Shown one piece after another: positions 32,129-43,416 of a stretch of 64,000 nt of DNA. This DNA comes from Bombardia bombarda (lineage: Eukaryota; Ascomycota; Sordariomycetes; Sordariales; Lasiosphaeriaceae). Position 1 is the stretch's first letter. Every line of letters begins with the position of its first letter. The position numbers and the translations under genes are program-made. The notes beneath the pieces are model-generated. The model was not told the DNA's origin. It did no database searches and was given only the letters and a program-made list of their open reading frames with translations. Location: NCBI GenBank assembly GCA_030512295.1, contig JAULSR010000008.1:1-64000 (forward strand), written 5' to 3'.

Positions 32129-33919
32129 TTATGGACGAACCTCAAGCAAATGATGACCAAGCCTCTGAGCCAGGGCCGTCAACGTAAGGGTCGGGTTCGC
32201 TGCAGGACTGACAGGGAAGACAGACAAGTCGCAAACATACAGATTGCTCCATCCGATAACGCCCAGGTTCTCATCAACCACTGCCCCCTTCTCCCCCGGG
32301 GTCTTGGCCATGCGCATGGTGCCGACCTCGTGGGCAACTGCACCAAACCCGGCACGGGCGAGTTTCGTCGGGGGCACGCTCGGTATATGCTTGTCTGCTG
32401 GGATATAGTATGGCTTTGAAATGGCCTTGGCAAGTATATCACCAATGCAACTGGCCAGCTTGCACATCTCGGGAACCTTGGGCGAATTGTCGTCCAGTCG
32501 CTCAATCAGCAGGGTAGGTGTAAGCTGTGGCGTATCTAGGACGCGGTTGCTGTTGTTGAGATTGGCGCAAAATTCGTAGACAACCTGAATCGTCATCTTC
32601 CCTCTCTTCACATCCTCACCGTTGCGGTTGCTGCCGCCACGAAGCTTGTCCTCAAACTGCGGCTCTGTCAGCAGGTCGAGGTTACCGTCCATATAAGTCA
32701 CCGCCCGCGCAAACGTAGACTCTCCTGTAAAGAAGAGCGGGGCGTTGATGGCGATGTTGAGCAAGACCCAATCTGACTTGTTCGACTCGTTGCCGAATCT
32801 GACCCAGCTTTGTAGCTTCAGAGGCTTCGCGCCAAGCTCCCCCAAGTCGCCACCTTCGGTGGCAATCTCAAATCGGGTGCCCCAGATGTCGTGGTCCATC
32901 AGCCCGCGACCAACATTCATTTCGGTTTGATCAGGCTCATGGGACAAGGAACTCCCGATACCACTGCGCAGCGCAATGACAGCCGTGTCGATGGTTCCCG
33001 CGCTGAGAACAACTCTTGTTTTCTTCCCGACAGGAATTGTCCACTCTTTCTCTCCACAGCTGCAGCAACCGCAAGTCGTGCTCGAGGTCTGGCGTACTGT
33101 CAGACTGGTAACAATCTTTTTGCCGCTCGCTGCATCCGTGGCATGGTCGTCTTGATTAACAGTAACAACCTGCGTGTTGGCGAGGACTGTGAGCTGCTCG
33201 TCGTGGTTGTGGACGCGACCCATAATCCAGCTCACGGTGCTGAAGGCGCCCGCCAGCGGCCGGTAGAGCACATCCTCGGCCTCATGCGATGCGAACTGGG
33301 CACCCATGGCACACACCTCAAAGGGGCGAGCATTAAACTGCCGCCCTATACCCTCGTCTAAGGCCTTGTTCACGTTTTGGATGACGCTTTCAATTGTAAA
33401 CACCGTTAAAGGGTAGGGCGAAGCCAAGTTTGCTTTTTTATCGTTGCAGAGGAGGCGGTAGGCCTTGTTGTATCCATCCTTCTCAGAAAGATAGCTGCAG
33501 ACACTCGCGGGAAAGTGGGCGCTGGCCTCGTCGGGGTGCATCGTGGGAGTGTACAGACCCCAGACGATACTGCGACCACCTATACAGTGCACGGGGCCGC
33601 CTGTGTACTCGTAAGAACTGGAGCTGACGGTGTTGACGCTGGACTTGACCGCTCGGAAGACGATGTCGTTGTCTTGGGATGGGCCCTCGGTAAGAGTTGT
33701 AGCCCAGTGAGGACGCGGAGTGTTTAGGCAATGGGACGAGAATTCGAAGCCGCCTCGCTCGATCAGCAGCACCCTTGCCGGCGGCTTAACAGGAGCAGTG
33801 CACAATGTCTGCGTCAGGACGCCACCGCCGAAGCCGCTACCTACCACGATGTAGTCGTAGTAATCGGCTTGGCAGCGTCGGATGACGTTTTGGATGCTGA
33901 CTTGAAGAACTGCGTCCAT
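32129..33919 (-). CDS. GMC oxidoreductase, pyranose 2-oxidase-like
   Basis: A single exon of 596 aa from ATG 33919; the frame is open further upstream but has no earlier ATG. An N-terminal FAD-binding motif VVGSGFGGG (residues 25-33) is followed by GGRSIVWGLYTP. Near the end come His530 (AHEVGTMRM) and Asn575 (AANPTLT). The 45-residue spacing of this His/Asn pair equals that of pyranose 2-oxidase (His548/Asn593), and the HEVGTMRM text fits that branch of the GMC family better than alcohol or glucose oxidases. It would oxidise a sugar or related alcohol with FAD and pass electrons to oxygen or a quinone. No signal peptide is visible, so a cytosolic or unconventionally secreted protein is likely. 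Substrate unknown. All expected motifs are intact. Confidence 0.82.
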   Translation of the reverse strand: MDAVLQVSIQNVIRRCQADYYDYIVVGSGFGGGVLTQTLCTAPVKPPARVLLIERGGFEFSSHCLNTPRPHWATTLTEGPSQDNDIVFRAVKSSVNTVSSSSYEYTGGPVHCIGGRSIVWGLYTPTMHPDEASAHFPASVCSYLSEKDGYNKAYRLLCNDKKANLASPYPLTVFTIESVIQNVNKALDEGIGRQFNARPFEVCAMGAQFASHEAEDVLYRPLAGAFSTVSWIMGRVHNHDEQLTVLANTQVVTVNQDDHATDAASGKKIVTSLTVRQTSSTTCGCCSCGEKEWTIPVGKKTRVVLSAGTIDTAVIALRSGIGSSLSHEPDQTEMNVGRGLMDHDIWGTRFEIATEGGDLGELGAKPLKLQSWVRFGNESNKSDWVLLNIAINAPLFFTGESTFARAVTYMDGNLDLLTEPQFEDKLRGGSNRNGEDVKRGKMTIQVVYEFCANLNNSNRVLDTPQLTPTLLIERLDDNSPKVPEMCKLASCIGDILAKAISKPYYIPADKHIPSVPPTKLARAGFGAVAHEVGTMRMAKTPGEKGAVVDENLGVIGWSNLYVCDLSVFPVSPAANPTLTLTALAQRLGHHLLEVRP

Positions 33920-34671
33920 CTTTGGTGTCTGGAAAATGGAAGTCGAAAGCAAGGTAAACAACTTTTTAAGCTTGATGTGGTGATGAGTTGTGCTGGCAGG
34001 CGTGTGTGTGTGCGACAACTTGAAGAGCCGCTGAAAGTAAGGCTGATATATAATATAATAACCATCATTGTGTACTTACCCTTTGGACGGGTGCAGGTAT
34101 CTGGCTGGGTTGGGCGGTTTAGAGCCTGGTTTAGAAATACCACCCCCCTTTCGATAAACGCGGCAGCAAAAAAAAAAAAAAAGAGGAACATGACAAAGAC
34201 TAGATAGGGAGAATTGAGTGAAAAAACTTGAATCTTCGTTGGGCACAAAGCTAGGCAAGCGCCTGTCGGTACAAATGTATAAAAAGCGGTCAGGCCTTAC
34301 TTCAAGTTTTGACGATGCTGCATTAGATAGGTTTACATACTAGAACTACCGGTCAAACAAGGTTTACCTCCACTCACCCAATGCGGCCAAAAAAGCCTCG
34401 TGAGTGGTTGGGTTACTTATTACAGACACGAATTGGTCCCGAGACGTGAAGGGTCGTGTGAGCTTGCAGTGTCATCCATTGACTGGGTGCCTGGAGACAT
34501 GAGTGCGGAGAGCCTGACGTTGTCATGCAGGGAACCTATGGAACATGGTGGAATCTGCAATTTGGGCAGCAAAGAAGGTTGAAGCAACACCACCACCACC
34601 GTGCCACCAAATCCAAAAAAGGACCATCAAAGTCCAATCTAAATAGAAGACCCGTCCGATCCAATCACCTC
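33920..34671. other. Intergenic, promoter of the GMC gene
   Basis: It contains a run of 15 A residues at 34169-34183 and a GTGTGTGTGTG tract near 34001. No gene is visible. Confidence 0.5.
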
Positions 34672-36888
34672 TCACCGCTGAATTATCATCCTGAATTTGC
34701 CGTCCCTCGCCCAACCAACTGTGCATGCCAGACAGCTATCCACGCCCTGGACCAGAGTCTTGACCCCTGAAATACCGCCCAAAAACTGTGCTTCGGCGCT
34801 CTTGTGTGTCAAAAGCATCGAGATCAGGTTCTCATCTTGAGCGAGTGGCGCGTCTACACCCGTCGCAATAATGTCACTGCATGACTCGAGAGCAAGAGAT
34901 GGACATGCTCGAGAATCGTGGTCACAGGCGGACGCAACTTCTGCAGCCATGTAGGCGAGCTGGAGCGAATGAAAGCTCAGGTCCATGACCTTGCCCGCAG
35001 CGCCTACCATGACTCTCAGAGCCAACGAGTTGTGGTAAGGCCGCAGTGACATGGTCAGTGACGAGTGGCACCCAATCCCAGACAGGCCGATGGGCATCCC
35101 TGGCTGCACCAGAGAAACGTAGGCTGTCACAGCGGGCGGAATGTGCGCGTCCTCGATCAGAGCCTTGTAGTAGCTGTGGCCGTCGTGGAACTGGCCGTCC
35201 AGGATACGATACCTGAGGGTGCGGGGGTTGTCGAACGCGGCAGTCTCCAGCGTCAGGGGGTAGATGGTTGTGGCTCCGCTGCTGGTGCCGATGACATTGT
35301 GCCCAATCCCAGCCGTGTGATCGACACTCCCGAGCATCTGACACAGGTCGTCGTGCAGATCGGATGGCTGGTATACCGAGACATCGATGGCAGACTCGCC
35401 ATCATCTTGGATGGTGCCGGATTCGAGAGCGAGTTGATATAGCAGGGCATGACAAAGATGTGGACCAAGCTTGGTCTGTGGCTTCTGGATAATGCACACT
35501 GACTTCATGTCTGTCTCGACAAACAGGAGCAGTGCCGCGTATCCCAACAGGTGCTGGAGGCCCAGCAGGATGCGGCGGACTGGGCATCTAGGATGGTCGA
35601 GCTTGGGTGTGCTTGGCCATATGGGCGCTGTGTTGCACTCGCTACAGATACACAGACTCATTGGGACGAGGTTTTCGATAGCTCTGATGAGTGTCTTGTG
35701 TACTGTAATGACGTCCAGAGAAGATGACGACGCGATGGGCGGGGTTCCGAAGAGAAATGCCAATTTATCTCCTACCAGCCGGTGAGGTCTTGGGCCGAGG
35801 AATTCCCGGAGGCCAGCTCCAGTACGAAACATGGACTGCTGACCATAGGATTGCGGGGGGAGCTTGCAGATAATGGAGGTAATGACGTCCACGAAGGCTG
35901 AGGTAATGGCGTCTGTCGGCTCAAATGTGACTGTTATGAAGAGCTGGTCGAGCAGGTCAGCCAGGCTCCCTTCCATCTTCATTGTCAGGTGGTCGTACGG
36001 CGAAAGCTTGCCGGCTTGAAAGTCATTGCGGAAGGCCACCAGCTGTGGCGAGGACGTCTTGGCTCCATTGATCACCGTCTCGAGTGAGAAGGATGTCGGG
36101 CGTTGGTGCATGACGGACAGGACAATTTTGGCTCGAGAGCCCCGAAACAGGACGCCTCTCTCTACTGTGAGCAGCAAATCGTCGGGACAAAGAGCCGTCA
36201 GCAGGGAAACAATGGTGCCGACGCCCTGGAAGCCTTCGATGTACAGCATGGACGACTCCTCCCGCAACGCCTGCTGCACCGCATCCAGCAGCCCAACCAT
36301 CAAGTCGACGGTGAGCCGGTCGAGTATCTTGGACGAGGTGGATGGCGCCATGTCAATGCCCAAGTGCAGATAGGTCTCACGGATGCGGGTGAGCTGGCAG
36401 GCATGGTGTTGGCCAAAGACCAGCGGCTTGAGCTTGTTGGAGATGATCTCGGCAGCGTCGGAGAGCTGCGACATGTCTGCCAGGCACTGGCCAGTGGGGA
36501 GTATCTTGAGCGACAGCTCATACAGCAAGTGCCCCGTCATGTTGCGGCACAGCAGCTCGACAAGAATCAGGGTGAGCAGGGCCCCTGACTGTCCGCCAGC
36601 GGTCTGGGATAGAGCGGCGGCCGTATCGCCTGCCATCCACCCGATCGACGTCTGCAGCCGAGAGAGTCGCACCGAGCTGGACCGGGTGAGTGCACGGGGA
36701 AGCAACTGGGCCAGGGGCCCGCTGATGGGGAAGTGTTGGCCAATGGCCTCCAGCTGCACCACGGCAAGGGGACTGACGTTGTCTGCTGAGAGTGCTCGCA
36801 GCACGGGAGCCAGCCTTCCCAGCAGCGAGACGACGCCGAGGGGGATGTTGGACACATCAACTTGGAATCCAACTGAAGTGTCTGGCAT
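34672..36888 (-). CDS. Unknown 738-aa protein
   Basis: A long uninterrupted frame from ATG 36888 with no intron. I do not recognise a named domain. The N-terminal half is rich in Leu/Ala helices (SLLGRLAPVLRAL, LDRLTVDLMVGLLDAVQQAL). A possible metal-binding pair of cysteines, CICSEC, followed by HPRCPVRR, stands near the middle, and the C-terminal part has Gly-rich text (IGTSSGATTIYPLTL, GLSGIGCHSSLTM) and several cysteines. There is no signal peptide. Proteins of this general look are common as hypothetical proteins in Sordariomycetes. It lies in tandem with the GMC gene on the same strand. The open length over 2.2 kb and normal composition make it a real gene. Confidence 0.75.
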   Translation of the reverse strand: MPDTSVGFQVDVSNIPLGVVSLLGRLAPVLRALSADNVSPLAVVQLEAIGQHFPISGPLAQLLPRALTRSSSVRLSRLQTSIGWMAGDTAAALSQTAGGQSGALLTLILVELLCRNMTGHLLYELSLKILPTGQCLADMSQLSDAAEIISNKLKPLVFGQHHACQLTRIRETYLHLGIDMAPSTSSKILDRLTVDLMVGLLDAVQQALREESSMLYIEGFQGVGTIVSLLTALCPDDLLLTVERGVLFRGSRAKIVLSVMHQRPTSFSLETVINGAKTSSPQLVAFRNDFQAGKLSPYDHLTMKMEGSLADLLDQLFITVTFEPTDAITSAFVDVITSIICKLPPQSYGQQSMFRTGAGLREFLGPRPHRLVGDKLAFLFGTPPIASSSSLDVITVHKTLIRAIENLVPMSLCICSECNTAPIWPSTPKLDHPRCPVRRILLGLQHLLGYAALLLFVETDMKSVCIIQKPQTKLGPHLCHALLYQLALESGTIQDDGESAIDVSVYQPSDLHDDLCQMLGSVDHTAGIGHNVIGTSSGATTIYPLTLETAAFDNPRTLRYRILDGQFHDGHSYYKALIEDAHIPPAVTAYVSLVQPGMPIGLSGIGCHSSLTMSLRPYHNSLALRVMVGAAGKVMDLSFHSLQLAYMAAEVASACDHDSRACPSLALESCSDIIATGVDAPLAQDENLISMLLTHKSAEAQFLGGISGVKTLVQGVDSCLACTVGWARDGKFRMIIQR

Positions 36889-38694
36889 TGTGAGATGGGA
36901 GAGGACTGGAGCCTGATGAGGCCAGAAGGGAGGCTTTGTTGCACGAGTAAACACTCAAGAGCAAAGAGGCTGGAAGCTGGCGGGAGAGTTTGACGAGATT
37001 GGGTTGCTTCAACATTTCAGACTTTATTACGGCGCTCGATCAGTTAAATACTAAACAATCTCCTTTCTCCCTGGGTCTTGACGGCCTCCTATAATGAGCC
37101 CAACAGCAGACCTACCGGCTTCAACTAGCCAACTGGTGTGCTTTGTTAAAGCCGGGCAGCAATGATATCAAGCCACGTCAATAGCAAGACTCACAATTAT
37201 CTTCCATGACTTTCCCAACCTATCTTTGATATTCAGCACTGAGGGTAGGTATTTAAGGCACCAAGGCCACCTTGTTGGGTGTGATCCACTTTGGGCGCAC
37301 CCCATGGAAGCTTCATATTGGATTCAAGCTTCCTTCTCTTCTAAAGTTTACATAGAGGCACCTAATGTAGAGAATCTAGAGTATTAGAGTCGGAAGGTTC
37401 CTGAATATTAACTCAGGTAGCCTGCGATTAATTGCAGCCTATCATCTTCCTCGTCCCTTTGTGCCCTGCATTTATCTCATAACTCCGATGGTGATCTTGG
37501 CGCAGGCTAGGGTGTACGATAGAGATCTCTTACGATATGGGATATATGACCCATCATAACTGTATAAAACGTGACCTCGATGCACGCCAAATGCATGTCA
37601 TGTCTGCAGCCCAATAACATTGAAGTTCTCGTACCGCGGTAGTGTCCACGCGAGGGGTTGGCCGCTATTACCAGTCCCGGAGCTCCAGCCCCTTGCAGCC
37701 ATCTTGCGTGCATTTTAGAAACCCTTTCGTCGGGCGCTGGACCTTTTTACCCGATCTGATCTGTCTACATGTACTGATAGGTAGCCCTTCCACCCACGCG
37801 AGCTTCTTGGGAATTCTCTTCCAGCCGCCGTTACCTGCTCCTATTAAAAGCCTCGAGTCTGCGGCGAATCAGGATACCTCTCGATGTACCTTCTGATAAG
37901 GCAACCAATATTTGGGTCAGTAGCTGTGTTCAGAAAATTGTTAAAATCCGGTTGGGTGTCACAGAGGTGCAGACAATGGGTTGGGCTGCATGTTGCATAA
38001 CATCACTTCATCCCCCCAATTTACGACCCAAACACCCCTGAAGCAAGTGCTGCACAAAAAAAAAAAAAAAGAAGAAGACGGAAACGGGTTGAAAAGTCCA
38101 GTCACAAGAAAGGTGCGCTCTGACTTCTGAAGCGTCATTCGTTCAATTTTACTGCTCCAGTCTAGACTAACCCCTTTCTTTCTTCGGTCAAGATAAGCTT
38201 GGCCCGAACATGATTCCAGGGCGGTCGCGATTACGGAAGAGAGAGGCTTGCCAAGACTACAACTAGTGGTTGTCTTGTACTTGGCATTTATTTGAAAACT
38301 AGGATTGCTAAAGTTGCAGAGCCTCGTTCTTATCTGGAGAAGTTGTTTCTGTATGGGTTGCGGGTGAGAATGTGGCAGACCTGCGTCGGCAAGTCCGAAA
38401 ATTGATGACAACAGGATACTGCAGACAGACATGAGGTTGGCCGAGAAAGAGGCTCTTGTAAAGCAGTTCCCGCGCTGGTTGGCAAAGAGGCTCTTATAAA
38501 TACAAGTAGAGATCCCAAGTACCAAAGACTGCAAATCTCGCGGATAACTCAATTCATTAAGCTGGAGATCTCTTAAGCTATAGTGCGCGTGGTTTCGGTA
38601 AGTCATAACTAGTAACAGTGCCGGATTGCCGAATAACAGCTGATAAGCCCGCAGCTTCCTCCAAATCCGATTGTCTTGCTCAACATCCCAGGAC
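36889..38694. other. Long divergent intergenic region, no gene seen
   Basis: 1.8 kb between the 738-aa gene (minus) and the transporter (plus). It holds a run of 16 A residues near 38056. An open frame of about 300 codons on the minus strand (37959-38903) overlaps the transporter start and shows no domain, so I do not call it. Confidence 0.5.
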
Positions 38695-40416
38695 ATGGCA
38701 TCACCCGGGCAACCAGCCCCTGATAATAACAGCAAGGGGCAACAGCATGGGCCGTGCGACACTAGCCCACTGCCTATCACCTCTCTTGTGGACGAGGCCC
38801 GAACCGCTACGGCACGAGAACATGAAATGACTTTGTGGCAAGCCATCAGGCTCTGCCCCAAGGCCATTGGGTGGTCCATCGTCCTGTCGTGTGCCATTGT
38901 CATGGAGGGCTACGACAACGCCCTCATCGGCTCCTTCTACGCCTTCCCGGCCTTCCAGAAGAAATTCGGCCAACTCCTGCCACACCATGACGGCACGGGC
39001 ACAGCTTACGAACTTGCAGCCAGCTGGCAAGCAGCCCTGTCTGGGGCCATGAACGCAGGCCAGTTGATGGGGCTCCTCCTCAACGGTGTGCTTTCGGAGC
39101 GGATTGGGTACAAGAAGACGATGCTTGTTGCCCTGTCTGCCGTCGTGTGCTTGGTTCCCATCCTGTTTTTCGCTCAAAACGTTCGAATGCTTGTCGTGGG
39201 CGAGCTGCTCCTCGGTGTCCCGCTTGGCATCTTCCAGACACTGTCCGTCACATATGCCTCCGAGGTCTGTCCAGTTGTCCTCCGAGGCTACCTGGCGGCC
39301 TATGTCAACCTGGCCTGGGTCATGGGCCAGATTCTTGCTCTCGGCATTCTCAAGGGGCTGATCCACAATGAAACTGAGTGGTCTTACAGGATTCCTTTTA
39401 CCATTCAGTGGGGCTGGCCTGTTGTTATCATCGCAGCCGCCATGTTCGCCCCCGAGAGCCCCTGGTGGCAAGTCCGCCACGGCATGGTAGCTGAGGCAGA
39501 AGAAACGGTGCGTCGTTTGGTTAGTAATAAGGATGATAGTGAGGAAGACGCGATGAGTATCAACGTCAAGGAGACCGTGTCCTTGATGGTGCACACCAAT
39601 CAAATTGAGATGGAAATGTCGTCAGGGATCACCTATCTTGACTGTTTCAGGGGCACCAATTTCCGCCGGACATGCATCAGTTGCGGCACCTGGGCAATCC
39701 AAAACATGTGCGGAGCTGGTTTGATGGCCTATTCAACCTAATTTTACCTGCAAGCCGGGCTGCCCATCGAGACATCATTCAGTCTTTCCGCGGGACAATA
39801 CGCCATTGGTTTGTGTGGAACATTTGTCTCCATGATCTTGATGTCGTATTTCGGCCGCCGGCCTCTCTATATCGGCGGACTTCTGTCCCTGTCCATCATT
39901 CTGTTCACCATTGGATTTCTAGGTCTTGGAGCCGGAGAGAAGCCATCCATCTCCTGGGCCATCGGATCGCTGCTCCTAGTCTACGTCTTCGCCTACAACT
40001 GCAGTGTTGGCCCCATGTGCTATGCGGCTGTGTCGGAGCAATCGTCGATACGGCTCCGTTCCAAGACGGTCGTGTTGGCCAGGGCGCTGTACCTTCTCGT
40101 TGGCGTCATCAACTCGGTCATTATTCCGTACATGCTGAACCCCACGGCATGGAATTGGAAGGGCAAGGCCGGCTTGTTCTGGGGTTCATGCTGTTTGCTG
40201 TGTGTGGTCTGGTCTTACTTCTGCCTACCCGAGACCAAGGGCCGCACATATGGTGAGCTGGATGTGCTTTTTGAAGAGGGTACTGGCGCACGATGCTTCA
40301 CTAACAGCACGGCCGACCCTTTTAAAAATGGGCGTGACACCTCCCCTGCTGACTCGGCATTAGTGGCTTCATCTCCACTCAGTCCAGGCGCAGTGACGCA
40401 TATGGCTGAGAAGTGA
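38695..40416 (+). pseudogene. MFS sugar transporter with a single in-frame stop
   Basis: From ATG 38695 the frame encodes a sugar transporter of the maltose/alpha-glucoside type: GWSIVLSCAIVMEGYDNALIGSFYAF, GVLSERIGYKK (loop 2-3 motif), PESPWW, then YFGRRPLYIGG and PETKGRTYGELD (conserved after helices 8 and 12). All twelve helices can be traced. Codon 349 of 574 is TAA (39739-39741), between MAYST and FYLQAGL, where related proteins have a tyrosine; the frame then continues intact for 224 codons. No intron fits around it. The lesion needs a transversion (TAC or TAT to TAA), so it is not RIP. Either a very recent null allele or a base error. Confidence 0.8.
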
Positions 40417-41170
40417 ACCAGACGTTGGCGACGAGAATCAGGACGAGCTTGGCAACCAAAAAAGGATGGGGTGGACTGATAAGAGGATCTCTGGAACTCC
40501 GTCGTTTGTCAATTTATCTGCTGCAGTTGGTCCTCATCGAGAATAAGGAGTTGTACCTTGAAGTCTGGATTTTAACCAAAACTGTAAACGTGTGAAACTG
40601 CAAAAGTAAAGGAGAGCACCAAAATACATACAACGCCAGGGATTCGCTGGTCGTCACCGACCCAACTACCAGTCTGGCCCTCACCTGCTTATCGAGTTCT
40701 CAAGTGGGTATGGTCGTATGTGGCAGGTGTAAGAGAAACGGCGGCTACGTGGGGGGGGTCTCTCCAAATGGCAAGACCTACTTCCATGTCTTACTTACCT
40801 GGGATCGTGGCAACCCGGTCAATTAAATGCATTTGTTCCACCTGTTGACGGGGAGAGTTCTACGGCGTGTAACGGGATGGGTCTTTCGAGGTCATTAAAT
40901 TGACAAATGCTAGAGCCCGTGAGCGGCACTTGACTGAGACTCCATGTCTTGTTTAACGCAAAGCTGTTATCCACAAAGCGGACACATATCTGAGTCAGTT
41001 CCTCTTTGCTGTTTGTGTCATTTATGAGTTTATGTCATTGTTTATCCACCCAAAGAGGATCCTTTTGAATACTTTAACTAGAATAACTGCGCAAACTCCA
41101 CCGTCCTGCTGGAGAATTGTCTCTCTCCGCAATATGAACAGCAAGCCTGCTGCATACCGACATCAAACAA
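40417..41170. other. Intergenic, no gene seen
   Basis: It holds only short frames without domain content and a GGGGGGG run near 40751. Confidence 0.5.
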
Positions 41171-41259
41171 GCGGGTTTAGCTCAGTTGGGAGAGCGTCAG
41201 ACTGAAGTTCACTTCATTCCTTAATCTGAAGGTCATGTGTTCGATCCACATAAACCGCA
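41171..41259 (+). tRNA. tRNA-Phe (GAA), intron-containing
   Basis: The mature halves read GCGGGTTTAGCTCAGTTGGG ... and ... GTTCGATCCACATAAACCGC with discriminator A, the usual ascomycete tRNA-Phe. Anticodon loop CTGAAGA carries GAA, with a 16-nt intron after position 37 (TTCACTTCATTCCTTA). One G-A mismatch occurs in the acceptor stem. Confidence 0.9.
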
Positions 41260-41456
41260 TTGAATGCAATAGCTCGAATATCGAGCTGATCAATTTTGTC
41301 TGTTTGTTTACTTTCATTTCTTTTTGTTCATCTACCACATACCCTTCATCTCCTCTTCCACTATGTCCCACGCATGTCCCGACAATAAGCCGGCAATCCA
41401 ATGATTGTCATCAGGATCCTTGCCAACAACGTTAAACACCTGACCCAGGATCGGGC

Positions 41457-42653
41457 TTAGGATCGAATCGGCCGCGCACGTCTGTATGAAGCCCGGGTGG
41501 CCAAGCGCCACCTTGGATCCTGGCCTCCTCTTCCCCGCTTCACCACAGCGGGTGAGAAATTGACCCTCTCAAAGAACTTTGCGGCGGTCCAGTCGGACAA
41601 GGGGATGCGGAAGCTGTCCCAGTCGGCTGAATGGTCAAAGATGTGCCGTAGCTGGCTACGGAGTTCAAACACGTTGAGGGTGACGAGGGTGCACGTGCAG
41701 GCGGGAGGGAGGGAGAGGCCGACGATGCGGGTGCACCAGGCTGTGATGATGTCGCCTTCGCTTATCGTGGGTTTTGTGTTTGGGGGGACGGGACCGGGCA
41801 CGTCGGCGAGGGCACGCTGCTTCATGGCCTTGACGGATGCCGCAGGCAGAAACACCATGCGCATCACCATCTTGGGTCCAAAGAGCAGGTCGCAGACATG
41901 GCGGGCGGCAAACATGAAGCAGCTGGACCCTTCGAGCTTCTTGTGGGCGAGGGCGTCGACCTTGTCGAGGACATCGGGCATGGGTGCCACGGCAGGCGTC
42001 ACCTCGTTCTCTCGTCCGGCTAGCACACTGCACCAGTTGGTGATCAAGATGGCCAGCCCTGTTCCGTCGACGATGGTGTGGGAAGTTGAGCGACACAGGT
42101 ATTGTATCACGGAAGTCGACAACGTGCAGCAAAATGTGTGGCTCGTCGCTGTAGATGTAGTCGTTGAAGACCATGGGACAGCTTGGGCCGCCGGCAAGCT
42201 CGCGAAAACTTCCTCCACCCTCTTGGAGACTCGGCCTGTTGGTGGGTTTGGGAAGCTTTGAGGCAAGAGGATGCCCATCGATGTCCATGTCAAAGACGGT
42301 GTTGACAAAGCGCACGGCTGGCCGCTCGGGGGTGAACTCCTTTGGCACATGGTGCTCGACATTTCCGTGCTTCTAAACATGTTAACACAAGAAGGGATTT
42401 TGTGTTAGCTAAGTTATAAAATAGTGAAGACATTGCCTACATCTAACTGCAGCTGTCCTCCTAACTTTCGCTAGTTTCCCGTCTTTATCAGCTTTGCCAG
42501 CGACGGATGTAGCTTGTCGGCGCCCAGTACGTCGTCGATGCGCGCCATCCAGCGCACCACAACCCGAATCACGCCAACATTGTCGTAGAAGTATCCTGGA
42601 AAGACCTCGTCGGTTGGGACCTGTGGAGGCTGTATGCGCTTAGGAGCAAACAT
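41457..42653 (-). pseudogene. BAHD-type acyltransferase, broken by a stop and a frameshift
   Basis: Exon 1 (42653-42441) and exon 2 (42372-41457) flank a 68-bp intron (GTAGGC...TTTAG). The protein resembles fungal CoA-dependent acyltransferases of secondary metabolism: HTIVDG gives the HxxxD catalytic motif, preceded by VVDFRDTIPVSL. Two lesions are visible. After IKTGN comes TAG (42471-42473) where the family text GNWRKLGG has Trp, a G-to-A change of RIP type. At about 42088-42096 the frame shifts between IPVSL and STSHT, best explained by loss of two bases. Beyond that, the C-terminal half stays open. The gene is non-functional as read. Confidence 0.75.
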
Positions 42654-43416
42654 TATGGCCGGATTTGGTGGCGGTGGTGAACCATTGACGCGAGACGAAA
42701 AGGGAGAAAAATAAGATGATGTCCTAACTCATCAGTACTGCTTTATAATATCAACTGAACCATTCAAAAGCAGCCATCACCAAACCCTCAACTTCCTATT
42801 CCGCTCCCTCTGTCGTACCCTTGAACGTCCAACTCTGGAAGCTTTTGGCCACAGGAGTGCAGAAAGAGGTGCAGAAGGCCTCTTATCTATCGTCAAGATG
42901 TTCAGGTCCCGATGCATGACAGCGCTTGGCATCCATTGACAAATTTACACTGCTACCCAAGACTGCGGTATTTCCCCACAAAGAGCAAATGATAGGACTC
43001 AAATCGCTATCACTCGACATATTAACCGATGGCAGTAAACTTACAGGCAAGTCTGAAAAAACAAAAGATTGAATGCACTGGTTAACACCCGTCCGTGTTG
43101 CTGCAACTCCTAAAAAGAAACCTGGCGAGTTAAACCCAGTTAGAGAGACACCAGACAGGTGGAATATATGCAAAGACTGGCTTAATAGAAGTTACTGAAT
43201 TACAGACCAGAGTACATAGTTCGTTTTCTCTGTGCAGCTAGATTTACAAGTGATGCCACCCTACCCCAACAACCTTTGAGATTGATGCATGGGTGATAAT
43301 AACCGTACTTCACTTTATTACCCCATGGTTTAAATGGACACGCATTTTGAACAAATACCTTTCCACCCAGGTATGTCGCGCAATTAAAAGTAATTAATAA
43401 GAGAGAAACCCATTCT
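42654..43416. other. Intergenic, no gene seen
   Basis: Upstream region of the acyltransferase relic. No domain-bearing frame was found on either strand. Confidence 0.5.

Noticed and set aside
37959..38903. 314-codon minus-strand frame overlapping the transporter start
   Set aside because: No family text, mixed composition including a Phe run from a poly-A tract, and it overlaps real coding sequence.
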